The translations under genes and the position numbers were made by a program. A model generated the notes under the pieces. The model was not told where the DNA came from and made no database searches. It saw nothing but the letters and a program-made list of their open reading frames with translations. From Paenibacillus sp. FSL R10-2734 (GTDB lineage Bacteria > Bacillota > Bacilli > Paenibacillales > Paenibacillaceae), in assembly GCF_037963865.1 (NCBI RefSeq), contig NZ_CP150170.1:5332001-5396000 (forward strand): 64,000 bases of DNA. The letters are read 5' to 3'. This document shows, piece after piece, positions 27,549 to 36,136 of the stretch (the stretch's first letter is position 1; each line of letters begins with the position of its first letter).

Positions 27549-29567
27549 GTGTCACGATATCCATCTACTTGGAGCAGCCCATCAGTAGCAGGTAGAATTA
27601 TAATGATTGTCCGCTCCCGTTATATCGGTTATATCCTTTTTCTTTGCATTATGCTCGCCAAGCTTATGTTTCTTCATAGTGGGCTACATGCCCCAAATAT
27701 TGATATGAACCGTCTTGACAAGCTCATTGCTCTAGGTTCAGTGATGCTGTTGTCTTTTTGGGTACTATGGCTCCCCCGACGCGGACAAACCATAGCCCTG
27801 TCAATCATAAACCTGCTCCTGACAGTACTTATTTATTCTGATATTGTCTACTATCGTTACTTTCAGGATTTCATCACAGTTCCCGTTCTGTTACAAGCAG
27901 GACAGATGGATGCGCTTGGCGGTAGTATCTTTGCACTGCTTCGTCCTTCCGATCTCTACTTGTTCGCTGACTGGCTTCTATTTCTGGTATACACCATTTG
28001 TGTAGTCTTATTTCGCCGGAACAACCCCACCTACAGTAGTCGACAGCCTTCCTATTATGCTCATACAGGTCATTCCCGCCCCTCTTCACATCTGATGAGA
28101 ATGCTGAGACGGAGTGCTAATGGAATCATTGCATTGGTATTGGGCTGTGTTCTAACCTTTGGCCCTATCCACTCTTACGCCACTACCTGGGCCAAGGATT
28201 TATTCACTGGTAACTGGTGGAGCTTGGCGATGTATAACGTAACAGGACTTATCGGCTTCCACGGCTATGATGTTTACTTGTATGCCAAGGATCATCTAGG
28301 CCCGCAGCCTGAGCTTTCTCAAAAGGAAGCCAGCTCCATGAAGCTCTGGTTCAATGAGCACAATGCTGAGCAAAGTGCCCTGAACGACAGCTTTGGGAAA
28401 TACAGCGGAAGCAACCTCGTTGTGATTCAAGCCGAAGCTTTTATGAATTTTGTAGTGGGACATTCGATAAACGGACAAGAGATCACACCTAATCTGAACG
28501 CGCTGATCAAAGAGAACATTTACTTCAGTAATTACTATCATCAGACTTCACAAGGACGAACCTCCGATGCTGATTTTGCCTCGAATGGTTCACTGTATCC
28601 GCTGGTCTCCGGCTCGATATTTGTCCGCTACCCGGATCATCAGTTTGACACACTACCTGCCATTTTGAAGTCAAAGGGCTACAGCACCAATGCCTTTCAT
28701 GCATATGAGGGAAGCTTCTGGAATCGACAGCTCATGTATAAGGCGATGGGGTATGACCATTTCTATAGTAAAAAAGACTACACGATCGATGAGCCCTTAG
28801 GCTGGTCACTAGGAGATAAATCTTTTCTGCGGCAGTCCATGAACATTATGGATACTGCTGAATCGATCCAGAAGCCCTTCTACTCTTTTTTGACTACATT
28901 ATCTAGCCATCATCCTTATTCTCTCCCTGCGGCTAAGCAAGGGCTGGATACCGGCGAATTTAAAGGTACCATCTTCGGAGATTATTTGCAGGCTGTTCAC
29001 TATACGGATGAAGCTTTGGGAGAATTGGTGAGTGATATGAAGCAGCGTGGGCTGTGGGATAACACGATTCTTGCGTTCTATGGAGATCATGATAACTCCA
29101 TCCAAGAGACCTCTTATTACGAACAATTTCTTGGCAAAAGCCTAAGCAAGCTCGACATGCATCAAATCATGCATCAAGTTCCATTGCTCATTCATCTGCC
29201 GGGTACTAACGCCTCGGTCGTTGATTCTAATCCGGCTGGTCAATTGGATCTTACCCCTTCCTTACTTCATCTTCTGGGGATCTCCCGTGATCCTTATTAT
29301 TTCATGGGTAATGATCTGTTCAGCGGGCGTGAGCGACTTGTAACCCTGCGAACCGGCGCCTTCGCCGATGCGAAACGTTCCTACCTCCCAAGTGAAAACG
29401 GACAGTTCGACAGCGGTACCTGCTATAGTCTCGACAGCCGTGAAGCTATTGACGTAGCGGAATGCAGCACTGGGTTCGAGACAAGCAAGCAACGACTGCA
29501 AATCTCAGACGATATCATGAAATACGATGGAATCAAGAGTCTCAGGAAGGAGAGTTCCGCGCCTTAA
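27549..29567 (+). CDS. LTA synthase family phosphoglycerol transferase
   Basis: A 672-residue membrane enzyme: five helices in the first 215 residues, then an extracellular sulfatase-fold domain. QTSQGRTSDADF holds the nucleophilic threonine (T338), and GDHDN supplies D513/H514 of the metal site. LtaS enzymes polymerise glycerol phosphate onto a glycolipid to make lipoteichoic acid. Bacillales carry several paralogues, so this may be the primary or an auxiliary synthase. GTG 27549 has AGGAGG about 9 bases upstream. A 51-bp repeat pair follows the stop. Confidence 0.92.
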   Translation: MSRYPSTWSSPSVAGRIIMIVRSRYIGYILFLCIMLAKLMFLHSGLHAPNIDMNRLDKLIALGSVMLLSFWVLWLPRRGQTIALSIINLLLTVLIYSDIVYYRYFQDFITVPVLLQAGQMDALGGSIFALLRPSDLYLFADWLLFLVYTICVVLFRRNNPTYSSRQPSYYAHTGHSRPSSHLMRMLRRSANGIIALVLGCVLTFGPIHSYATTWAKDLFTGNWWSLAMYNVTGLIGFHGYDVYLYAKDHLGPQPELSQKEASSMKLWFNEHNAEQSALNDSFGKYSGSNLVVIQAEAFMNFVVGHSINGQEITPNLNALIKENIYFSNYYHQTSQGRTSDADFASNGSLYPLVSGSIFVRYPDHQFDTLPAILKSKGYSTNAFHAYEGSFWNRQLMYKAMGYDHFYSKKDYTIDEPLGWSLGDKSFLRQSMNIMDTAESIQKPFYSFLTTLSSHHPYSLPAAKQGLDTGEFKGTIFGDYLQAVHYTDEALGELVSDMKQRGLWDNTILAFYGDHDNSIQETSYYEQFLGKSLSKLDMHQIMHQVPLLIHLPGTNASVVDSNPAGQLDLTPSLLHLLGISRDPYYFMGNDLFSGRERLVTLRTGAFADAKRSYLPSENGQFDSGTCYSLDSREAIDVAECSTGFETSKQRLQISDDIMKYDGIKSLRKESSAP

Positions 29568-29604
29568 CTCTGGCTGGCTTTAGCTGGCTGAGCGAGCGCG
29601 GTCG

Positions 29605-29706
29605 CAATTCTGGGGCATTTATGCCCCTCTTTCTGCTCAATGATCGATATTCCGCCAATTCTGGGGCATTTATCCCCCTCTTTTTGCTCATTGATCGATA
29701 TTCCGC
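29605..29706. repeat. 51-bp tandem repeat, two copies
   Basis: Two units start at 29605 and 29656 and differ at only a few sites. Each carries TCTGGGGCATTTATGCCCC-type sequence; in the first copy GGGGCATTTATGCCCC is a near-perfect palindrome. The last part is TGATCGATATTCCGC. An overlapping open frame is not believable as a gene. Confidence 0.9.
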
Positions 29707-29762
29707 CATCACTAGGACACATCCACATTTTTTCTCTATGGATAATTTTCTAAAAAAAAACA

Positions 29763-29814
29763 AAAAAGCCCTAAACTCCGTGATCAACACGGGTTTAGGG
29801 CTTTTAAAGTTGAT
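29763..29814. terminator. bidirectional terminator
   Basis: AAAAGCCCTAAAC pairs with GTTTAGGGCTTTT-type sequence with an inner CCGTG/CACGG stem. A-run and T-run on both sides serve the LTA-synthase gene and the converging DUF1450 gene. Confidence 0.88.
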
Positions 29815-29830
29815 GGATAAGACCTATGCA

Positions 29831-30070
29831 TTATTTCTGAACGGCCGGTTGTTTGATAAAAGCTTCTGCCTTCTTCAACACTTCTTCCTCTGTTGGAGCA
29901 CTCACATAACGACCATTAACATAAACAAAGGCCCGTTTGCCACATGGACCGCAGTACGACTTACAGCCGACCTTGATCTCTGCATCAGGCGCCATCTTTT
30001 GCAGTTTGGGTATAATACTCTTCAATTTCATGAAATTACATTCATCGCACACTTGTATTTCGTTAGCCAT
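29831..30070 (-). CDS. DUF1450 family protein (YuzB-like)
   Basis: A 79-residue protein with CDEC at residues 8-11 and CKSYCGPCGK near 36, the cysteine pattern of DUF1450. The pattern suggests a metal or Fe-S site, or redox thiols, but no function is established. ATG 30070 has AAGAAGGG upstream. It lies 41 bases after the HesB-like gene on the same strand and ends at the terminator at 29763-29814. Confidence 0.88.
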   Translation of the reverse strand: MANEIQVCDECNFMKLKSIIPKLQKMAPDAEIKVGCKSYCGPCGKRAFVYVNGRYVSAPTEEEVLKKAEAFIKQPAVQK

Positions 30071-30111
30071 GGAGCAACCCTTCTTTATGTTCGAAATTTA
30101 CAGGCGAACGA

Positions 30112-30414
30112 TTAGTGATCGCCGTGATTACCTTTAGACGGATTAGTAATGACAAAACCTTCTTCGGGAAGATACAAATAATCAACGACCACACCATCAA
30201 GGAGCGGTTGATTCGGATCAAGAATAACATCGATTTCCTTATCTGTCGAGACTACAACATCATTCTCATTAGGCGTGTCCAAATCCAGTCCGTAGTGAGC
30301 ATGATCACCGTGAGCATGCGTAATTGCTACGCGAAGCTTCAACTCACTGTTTCCTTCAAGTTCCATTTGTTTCTTTATCACTTTAGCCGCATTGCGGGTA
30401 ATTTTGACCTTCAT
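30112..30414 (-). CDS. HesB/IscA-like protein lacking all cysteines
   Basis: A 100-residue protein with the HesB/IscA fold pattern: MKVKITRNAAKVIKKQM at the start, a central LKLRVAITHAHGDH segment, DVILDPNQPLLDGVVVDYL, and GFVITNPS before the tail. In A-type Fe-S carriers three cysteines (one central, a CGC tail) hold the cluster. Here there is no cysteine; the central site is His-rich (H33, H35, H38, H40) and the tail reads NHGDH (H97, H100). Metal binding by histidine is possible but not shown. ATG 30414 follows AGGAGATGG. It precedes the DUF1450 gene. Confidence 0.72.
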   Translation of the reverse strand: MKVKITRNAAKVIKKQMELEGNSELKLRVAITHAHGDHAHYGLDLDTPNENDVVVSTDKEIDVILDPNQPLLDGVVVDYLYLPEEGFVITNPSKGNHGDH

Positions 30415-30539
30415 CTATCATCCATCTCCTAGTACTTAAATTAAATACTCAATTACCTATTTTAAAGGTAATTGACATCTAAAAGCAACTATATTAGCAA
30501 ATTAGACACACAATCCGAGCCAGACCGCTCTTCACTACC

Positions 30540-30791
30540 TCATCTTCCGGACTGAAGTGCCGGGTATTTCCGCCCCATCCGTGACACGAACCAGCCCATA
30601 AGCAGCATTGTCACTCCGATGTCATCAATCGGTATAAACGGCATGAAATCGGGAAGCACCCAGTAGAGTAGCGCGGGAATGGTGAACAACAGCTTATCTA
30701 CCATAGCGACGTTCGGCGAAATGATATATTGCCAAGAACTGCGGAATATATGAGACCATTGTTTTAAAGACAACAATTTTCTGAATTTCAT
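30540..30791 (-). CDS. DUF1232/YkvA-like membrane protein
   Basis: An 83-residue protein with two short hydrophobic segments (MVDKLLFTIPALLYWVLPDFMPFIPIDDIGVTMLLMGW is split by the PIDD turn). The PDFMPFIPIDDIG motif is the DUF1232 hallmark. Function unknown. ATG 30791 has GGGAGGT about 6 bases upstream; the longer frame to 30851 runs into the upstream terminator. First gene of the YkvA-HesB-DUF1450 run. Confidence 0.8.
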   Translation of the reverse strand: MKFRKLLSLKQWSHIFRSSWQYIISPNVAMVDKLLFTIPALLYWVLPDFMPFIPIDDIGVTMLLMGWFVSRMGRKYPALQSGR

Positions 30792-30827
30792 GTGTAGACC
30801 TCCCTGCTTCATTTGCTTATTAAATTC

Positions 30828-30918
30828 AAAAAGGGTACAGCCGCTGAGCACCTTTTAAAAGGATTGCGGCCGTACCCTTTGCTGTTATCTTACGTAAATT
30901 TTGCAGACTTCGTTTCAT
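30828..30918 (-). repeat. repeat copy A with terminator hairpin, end of beta-helix gene
   Basis: On the minus strand AAAGGGTACGGCCGC pairs with GCGGCTGTACCCTTT and is followed by TTTG, a strong terminator. The stem and a flanking GTAAGATAACAGC segment recur at 43261-43351 in the same orientation. Confidence 0.85.
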
Positions 30919-30956
30919 TTTTTAACTTAAATTTGCTCGGTTCGCCCCGAAATCTC

Positions 30957-33053
30957 TTACTCGGTAACCTTAACGTCATCGATCCGCGCAGTACTGGAAT
31001 GCATCCGAATGCCGATTTCCCCTCCGGCCGGCTGCACCGCCGTATCGGTCCACTCCATCAGTTGGCTGCCGCCGACAAACGCTGTAATCTTATTGCCGCT
31101 GACAGTCACCTTCAGATCAGACCACTGGCCAGGTGTAACAGTAACATTGGCACTGCTTACCATTGTGAGCGTACCAGCTGTTTTTTTGAACAACTCCGCC
31201 TTGTCGCCTGAATCATTCAGTCTGAACATGTAATAATTCGAGGCATCTGCGTAACGAAACAGCAGACCCGCGTTGGCATAAGCATTCAACAACTTTATCC
31301 TAGCTGAATACGTGTAGTCTCTCCAGGAAGCATCACCACTGTATGCTAGCGCTTCCCCTGACGCTGAAGCTTGTGACAACGTCTTGCTGCCGTCATCCAC
31401 CACACTCCATGCCCCACCGGAAGTCGTCCAGCCACTGTAATTGTTATCCTCGAAATCATCCTGGAACAATGTAATCGGTGGCGTAATCGTACCCTCGAAC
31501 TCGAATACCCCAATATCAGGCACGCCATTATAAAGTGGATTTCCGTAGTAGTCCAATCCCCCATTAGCCGCAACTGCCACACCAGCATTGATTAGTGGAG
31601 ATGAAAGCGCCAGCTTATAACCGTCTGCAGAATCGCGACCTGTTGCTGTGCCAGGACTAACGAATCCAGGATTGCCGACAATTTTGTTAGGATCGCTGGG
31701 AACACTTGAATTTAGCCCGTAGAAGCTATTGTGGTCATACGTCATTCTGGGGCTGTTCGTATATTGTCCACTAGCGCCGTTATAAAAGATATTGTTCGTA
31801 TAATAAGCCATTCCTGTATTACTGGCATGGGTCAGTGCTTTATATTGCGTTCCTGTACGGTAGATAATGTTATTGTAGATATAGAGGTTTCCCCCACCGT
31901 TTACTAAATGGAACACCCCGTTCGCGTCCTGATCATTCTGGCTGATATTGTAGCGAAAAATATTATTGTTCGTGTTGTTCATGACGAGCAGCGTACCGCC
32001 CTCATTGTCATGGCTGAAATTGTATTGGTAGATGCTGTCGTGCACCTCGATATCGAAGTCCCACGGCTGACCGTCTCCCCCCAGCATCCGCGTATCGGAA
32101 GCCTCATTGTATTGGAATACCGCGCCTTTTGTATAATAGGCCCATTGTGCCGCGACAACTGTAATATCTTCAAGATAACTGACCACAGAAGTATCTACAG
32201 CACAAGCTTCCCCGATAGATTTTGTTTTGTTGTATTCAATCAGCGGCGATGCGCCGGCTCTGACCAGAATGCCGTCCCGGTGAATCTTCTCCACTACATT
32301 GCCCCTGATAACCACATTGCGGAAGGCGTCGAATTTATGAGTCCAGGCACTGTTGAAAAATGCATCCGTCATCGTCTGAATCCCCGTATCAGCCACGTTG
32401 GTAACCGTATTATTCTCAATCAGTACATCATCCCAGGTACTTTCCAGTGCTGTATTAGCCCCTCGGGCATGAAAATTAATGCCGCCTGTTCTGCGGTCCG
32501 TGCCAAAGATATCATGGATGTCGAGATTCCGGATATAGATATGCCGGAAGTTACCCGCTCCTGATCCTTCACCGACGACCAGAACTCCGCTTCTTCTCAT
32601 GTCTGTTGCATGCTGCCCGCTCGTAATCTCCAGATTATTGATTTCCCAATATGAGACATTGCGCAATCTGACCCCGAAGCCTTCACCATTAACAGCAGAG
32701 TTACCGAAATGAATCAGCGGTTTGGCTCCGCTCCCGTAGCGGTCCACCGTAATCGGATTCCCCTCAATGCCTGAACCCTGAAGATCAAGATATTGGTTAT
32801 TCCACACACTGCTAGCCTTCAGTAAAATTCGGTCTCCAGGGCTGAATGTGACGCTGTTCACTTTGCCCAGCGTCTTCCAAGCTGCAGCCTCACTGGTGCC
32901 AGAATTACTGTCGTTGCCCAAAGCAGAATCAACATAATAAGAGGTTCCTGTTGCCCCTGCAACAGGAATTGAAATTCCTGATATGAGACTGAACAACATA
33001 AATACGATAATCCCCAATAAGGGCATCCTGCCTGGCTTGACTTTTCTCGTCAT
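30957..33053 (-). CDS. secreted right-handed beta-helix protein with C-terminal LamG-like domain
   Basis: A 698-residue exported protein. A signal peptide (TRKVKPGRMPLLGIIVFMLF, cleavage after VAGA) leads into YYVDSALGNDSNSGTSEAAAWKTL, the usual entry of the DUF1565/parallel beta-helix class. Repeats of the INNLEI, VLIENNTV, NVVIRGNVV and NIIYRTG type run to about residue 500. The last 170 residues (DDFEDNNYSGWTTSGGAWSV, then GLLFRYADASNYYMFRL) form a concanavalin-like domain as in DUF1080/LamG. It is probably a polysaccharide lyase or hydrolase; no catalytic set is certain. ATG 33053 follows AGGAG; a GTG three codons upstream lies too close to that site. It ends the carbohydrate cluster. Confidence 0.8.
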   Translation of the reverse strand: MTRKVKPGRMPLLGIIVFMLFSLISGISIPVAGATGTSYYVDSALGNDSNSGTSEAAAWKTLGKVNSVTFSPGDRILLKASSVWNNQYLDLQGSGIEGNPITVDRYGSGAKPLIHFGNSAVNGEGFGVRLRNVSYWEINNLEITSGQHATDMRRSGVLVVGEGSGAGNFRHIYIRNLDIHDIFGTDRRTGGINFHARGANTALESTWDDVLIENNTVTNVADTGIQTMTDAFFNSAWTHKFDAFRNVVIRGNVVEKIHRDGILVRAGASPLIEYNKTKSIGEACAVDTSVVSYLEDITVVAAQWAYYTKGAVFQYNEASDTRMLGGDGQPWDFDIEVHDSIYQYNFSHDNEGGTLLVMNNTNNNIFRYNISQNDQDANGVFHLVNGGGNLYIYNNIIYRTGTQYKALTHASNTGMAYYTNNIFYNGASGQYTNSPRMTYDHNSFYGLNSSVPSDPNKIVGNPGFVSPGTATGRDSADGYKLALSSPLINAGVAVAANGGLDYYGNPLYNGVPDIGVFEFEGTITPPITLFQDDFEDNNYSGWTTSGGAWSVVDDGSKTLSQASASGEALAYSGDASWRDYTYSARIKLLNAYANAGLLFRYADASNYYMFRLNDSGDKAELFKKTAGTLTMVSSANVTVTPGQWSDLKVTVSGNKITAFVGGSQLMEWTDTAVQPAGGEIGIRMHSSTARIDDVKVTE

Positions 33054-33076
33054 TCTAATCACTCTCCTGTAATTAG

Positions 33077-34429
33077 TTAGAGTGTAGCAAATGCCTCACC
33101 GAGCCAAGCACCCTGCTGAACCAGCTCGCGCTGAAGCTTAGTGATATCTACCTTTCGACTCTGGCTATCCGTTTCGGCGGCCAGAGCTGCCGCCATGCCT
33201 GCCGCCTGCCCCATCGCAAAACAGTTGGGCATTACACGCAGCGAGCCTTGCACAACGCGGTCCGAGGAGGCAGCACGTCCTGCCACCCACAGATTATCGA
33301 GGCTAACCGGCAGCATGCAGCGGTATGGCACACCGTGAGATTTGCCGGGCGGGAGATGGTGAATATGCATCGCCCCGCTACTGCGCGCCATATGGATATC
33401 GATGAAATAACTATTGCGGGCAATATCATCCGGGAATGACACCATATTCATGAAATCATCTTGCGATAAAATATAATCGCCTTCAATCCGCCGAGTCTCG
33501 CGGATACCGATCTGCTCTCCAGTAGAGACTAGATGGGCATGTTCAAATCCGGGAACATACGCCCGGAAGAATTCCAGTTGGCGACGGACCAGCTTGCGTC
33601 CTTCTATAGCACCTCGGGTCAAATCCTCAGCTTTAGAGCCGTCGATGCCGAACACATGGCCAAAGTTCACGCCGACCAGATAATCGGCGACCCAGGAGAG
33701 ACCCGAGACCGAATCCCGGCCCTGCGGTAGTTTCCCGTCCGCTTGGGCTTGCTGAACCGCCTGATGAATTTGCTCGGTGTCACCGCTTTCATTCAGATAA
33801 TCCAGAAAACGCTTGCGGTCCACATTTGCCAGCAGATAACACATGGTAGCAGCTTGAAGCTCGCCTGCTTCCCCGCCTTTATGAAACGGTGCGCCTGCCA
33901 AGGCGGCCAGATCAGCATCGCCAGTCGTATCGATCACCGTCTTAGCCTTAATTAGGCTCCGGCCGGATTTGTTGACGATAACTACGCCTTCGACCTTGCG
34001 CCCCGCCCTATCCATTACGGTCTGGCTTGCAATGGTATGCAGTAGCACCTCTGCCCCGCTGTCTGCTACAGCCTCGTCATATACGCGCTTAAGCACTTCA
34101 GGGTCAATGGGCACCCAGTCCAGTTCGGAACCGAAGCGCTCCCGGAATTCCGGTTCACATTCCTCTTTCATTCGTTCGAGCAGCTGAAGACCGATGCCGC
34201 GCACAACAGCCTTCTCTCCGTCGCTGTATGGACAGAAGGCCGGCACAAGGGCAACGGTGCCCATGCCGCCAAGGAAACCACGCTGCTCGATCAGCAGCGT
34301 CCGTGCTCCAGCTCTGGCGGCTGAAATAGCAGCCGCCACACCTGCAGGCCCACCGCCCGCAACTAGCACATCTACTTCATGCGAAATCTTAATTTCTTCC
34401 GCAGGTAATTTAAACGTAGTTACACTCAT
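33077..34429 (-). CDS. FAD-dependent oxidoreductase (PF12831), paralogue 1
   Basis: A 450-residue flavoenzyme of the FAD_oxidored family. VDVLVAGGGPAGVAAAISAARAG at about residues 19-41 binds FAD; LIEQRGFLGGMGT and later LWVAGRAASSDRVVQGSLRVMPNCFAMGQAAG are typical of the group. The natural reaction of these sugar-cluster flavoproteins is not known. The gene at 41430-42806 is a close paralogue with the same motif order, which suggests two successive or alternative oxidations of one carbohydrate. ATG 34429 follows AAGGAGG. Confidence 0.85.
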   Translation of the reverse strand: MSVTTFKLPAEEIKISHEVDVLVAGGGPAGVAAAISAARAGARTLLIEQRGFLGGMGTVALVPAFCPYSDGEKAVVRGIGLQLLERMKEECEPEFRERFGSELDWVPIDPEVLKRVYDEAVADSGAEVLLHTIASQTVMDRAGRKVEGVVIVNKSGRSLIKAKTVIDTTGDADLAALAGAPFHKGGEAGELQAATMCYLLANVDRKRFLDYLNESGDTEQIHQAVQQAQADGKLPQGRDSVSGLSWVADYLVGVNFGHVFGIDGSKAEDLTRGAIEGRKLVRRQLEFFRAYVPGFEHAHLVSTGEQIGIRETRRIEGDYILSQDDFMNMVSFPDDIARNSYFIDIHMARSSGAMHIHHLPPGKSHGVPYRCMLPVSLDNLWVAGRAASSDRVVQGSLRVMPNCFAMGQAAGMAAALAAETDSQSRKVDITKLQRELVQQGAWLGEAFATL

Positions 34430-34534
34430 CTTTTTTCCTCCTTAATGCATGCTTAGTCCCTTTCCATTATAAAGAAGGAGTAGTCTGCAGAGCGTGTAAC
34501 CTGATTGCCTGTTCCGGTGAAAAGTTTTGACTTC

Positions 34535-36136
34535 TTATTCCACATCGTTGCTATCTTCAGACGGTTGAGCTTTATATTCACTGGGGTTTCTTCCGCTGTA
34601 TTTCTTGAATACTTTGGAGAAATAGGCCCGGTCAGAGAAGCCGAGTGTATAAGCCACATTCTCAACCGTTTCATGCGGGCGCGCCAGCATTGTGATAGCC
34701 ATGTTCATTTTGTATTGATTCACATAATCGGTGAAGTTAATGCCGGAAAGCTTCTTGAAGTATCTCGAGAAATAGCTTGCATTCAGGTGCAGATGCTCAG
34801 CCATGTCTATCGATGTTACCATTTGGTCGACATGCTCCTCTAAGAAGCAATCAACGGCCTGAAGTCGGATGTCTTTCTCTTCAGCAGCTGCAGGAGCTAG
34901 CGTGTGCTGTCTCCACAGATTCCTTAGCTCCCGCTTAGTTAAGCGGGCAGCCTCCTGAATATGAACGGTCTGCTCCAACTGGGTGAAGTAATCTTCCTCG
35001 GCAAGTCCTCCGGCTTCAAAAGCCATCTGGCGGACAAAATTTCCGCAAGCTTCCTTCACTAGACGGGGCAGCACCTTATCTGCTGATACCTGCTGCGTCC
35101 ATTGATTGATCGCCAGATCTATCCAGGCGGCGTTATGATCCTCGAGCGCCAGTGACAGCATCCCGCGTTCCTTATCTCCACGCCATTCGGCTGTCTGCCC
35201 GAAATCTGTATGTTCTTCTAGTACAGAAACCGACGTAACCGCAGAATAGAAGCTATGATCACGGTATTCTATGAGTGTCTTATGCAAGGTATCAAAATTC
35301 CGGATCGGAGCCGAAGTCTCTGAATAGAAACCCCGCAGGGTAATCTTCAAGTACTGCTCCACCTTTTCTAGCATAGACTGCATAAAATCAGCCAGCCCAT
35401 TTCCACGGAAGCCCTGTTCCGCGACGTTCCAGAGCAGATAAATATCGGCGTCCCTACCCATAATTGGGGTAATGGTAGCTTCCCCAGCGGATAATTCCAG
35501 CGCAATATTGTTCACAGCAAAATGAATCAAGGGTATATCCTTGTAACGGTAACGCTCGGTTACCGATGCGGCGTCAATATGAAGAAAACCATGACGAAGA
35601 TAGGGGAGCTTCCATGAGATACCTAGGCGTTCACCAAACTCCAGCGTGTTCTCCTTATCTGCCGTACCGGACAGAAGTTGCTTCAGGAAGCTTTGCTTCA
35701 GCACTTCCTTATTGCGCTCAATAGCCTGGCGGAAGGAATACCGCTCCAGCAATTCTTTTCGGCTACGAAAGCGACTGATCGCTTTACATAGACTGCTCTT
35801 AAGCTGTTCAGGTGATAATTCATCCTTGATGAGATAGTCATCTGCCTCAAGTTGGATAGCCCGCTTTGAGTAATGAAAATCCTCATAGCAGGTCAGGAAT
35901 ATTAGTCGTACCTCCGGCTTTGTAATGCGGAAGGCATCCGCGAGCTCCAGTCCATCCATACCCGGCAGACCAATATCAATAATGACGAGGTCTGGTAGAA
36001 CAGCATGAAACTGCTCCAGCGCGTCCTCACTGCTGAAAGCGGAGGCCACAAGCTTCAGGTCCAGCTCCATTGATCCCAACAAATATTCTACATATTCCAG
36101 CATTGGGACATCATCATCAATCAGCATCAGACTCAT
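34535..36136 (-). CDS. YesN-type response regulator with AraC DNA-binding domain
   Basis: A 533-residue response regulator. Receiver domain: acidic IDDD at residues 6-9, phospho-acceptor aspartate D54 (VIIDIGLPGMDG), and the following lysine region. A long middle domain leads to a C-terminal AraC/XylS double helix-turn-helix (HLNASYFSRYFKKLSGINFTDY split by family spacing, then YFSKVFKKYSGRNPSEYK). Such regulators control carbohydrate uptake genes. ATG 36136 is chosen because AGGAGGTGG lies 9 bases upstream; the frame extends to 36160. It overlaps the kinase gene by 20 bases. Confidence 0.92.
   Translation of the reverse strand: MSLMLIDDDVPMLEYVEYLLGSMELDLKLVASAFSSEDALEQFHAVLPDLVIIDIGLPGMDGLELADAFRITKPEVRLIFLTCYEDFHYSKRAIQLEADDYLIKDELSPEQLKSSLCKAISRFRSRKELLERYSFRQAIERNKEVLKQSFLKQLLSGTADKENTLEFGERLGISWKLPYLRHGFLHIDAASVTERYRYKDIPLIHFAVNNIALELSAGEATITPIMGRDADIYLLWNVAEQGFRGNGLADFMQSMLEKVEQYLKITLRGFYSETSAPIRNFDTLHKTLIEYRDHSFYSAVTSVSVLEEHTDFGQTAEWRGDKERGMLSLALEDHNAAWIDLAINQWTQQVSADKVLPRLVKEACGNFVRQMAFEAGGLAEEDYFTQLEQTVHIQEAARLTKRELRNLWRQHTLAPAAAEEKDIRLQAVDCFLEEHVDQMVTSIDMAEHLHLNASYFSRYFKKLSGINFTDYVNQYKMNMAITMLARPHETVENVAYTLGFSDRAYFSKVFKKYSGRNPSEYKAQPSEDSNDVE

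Noticed and set aside
29462..30115. 217-residue plus-strand frame after the LTA-synthase gene
   Set aside because: It overlaps the 3' end of that gene, crosses the repeat pair and a terminator, and runs antisense to DUF1450.
31908..32564. 218-residue frame antisense to the beta-helix gene
   Set aside because: The opposite strand carries a coherent signal peptide and beta-helix pattern; this frame has no family signature.
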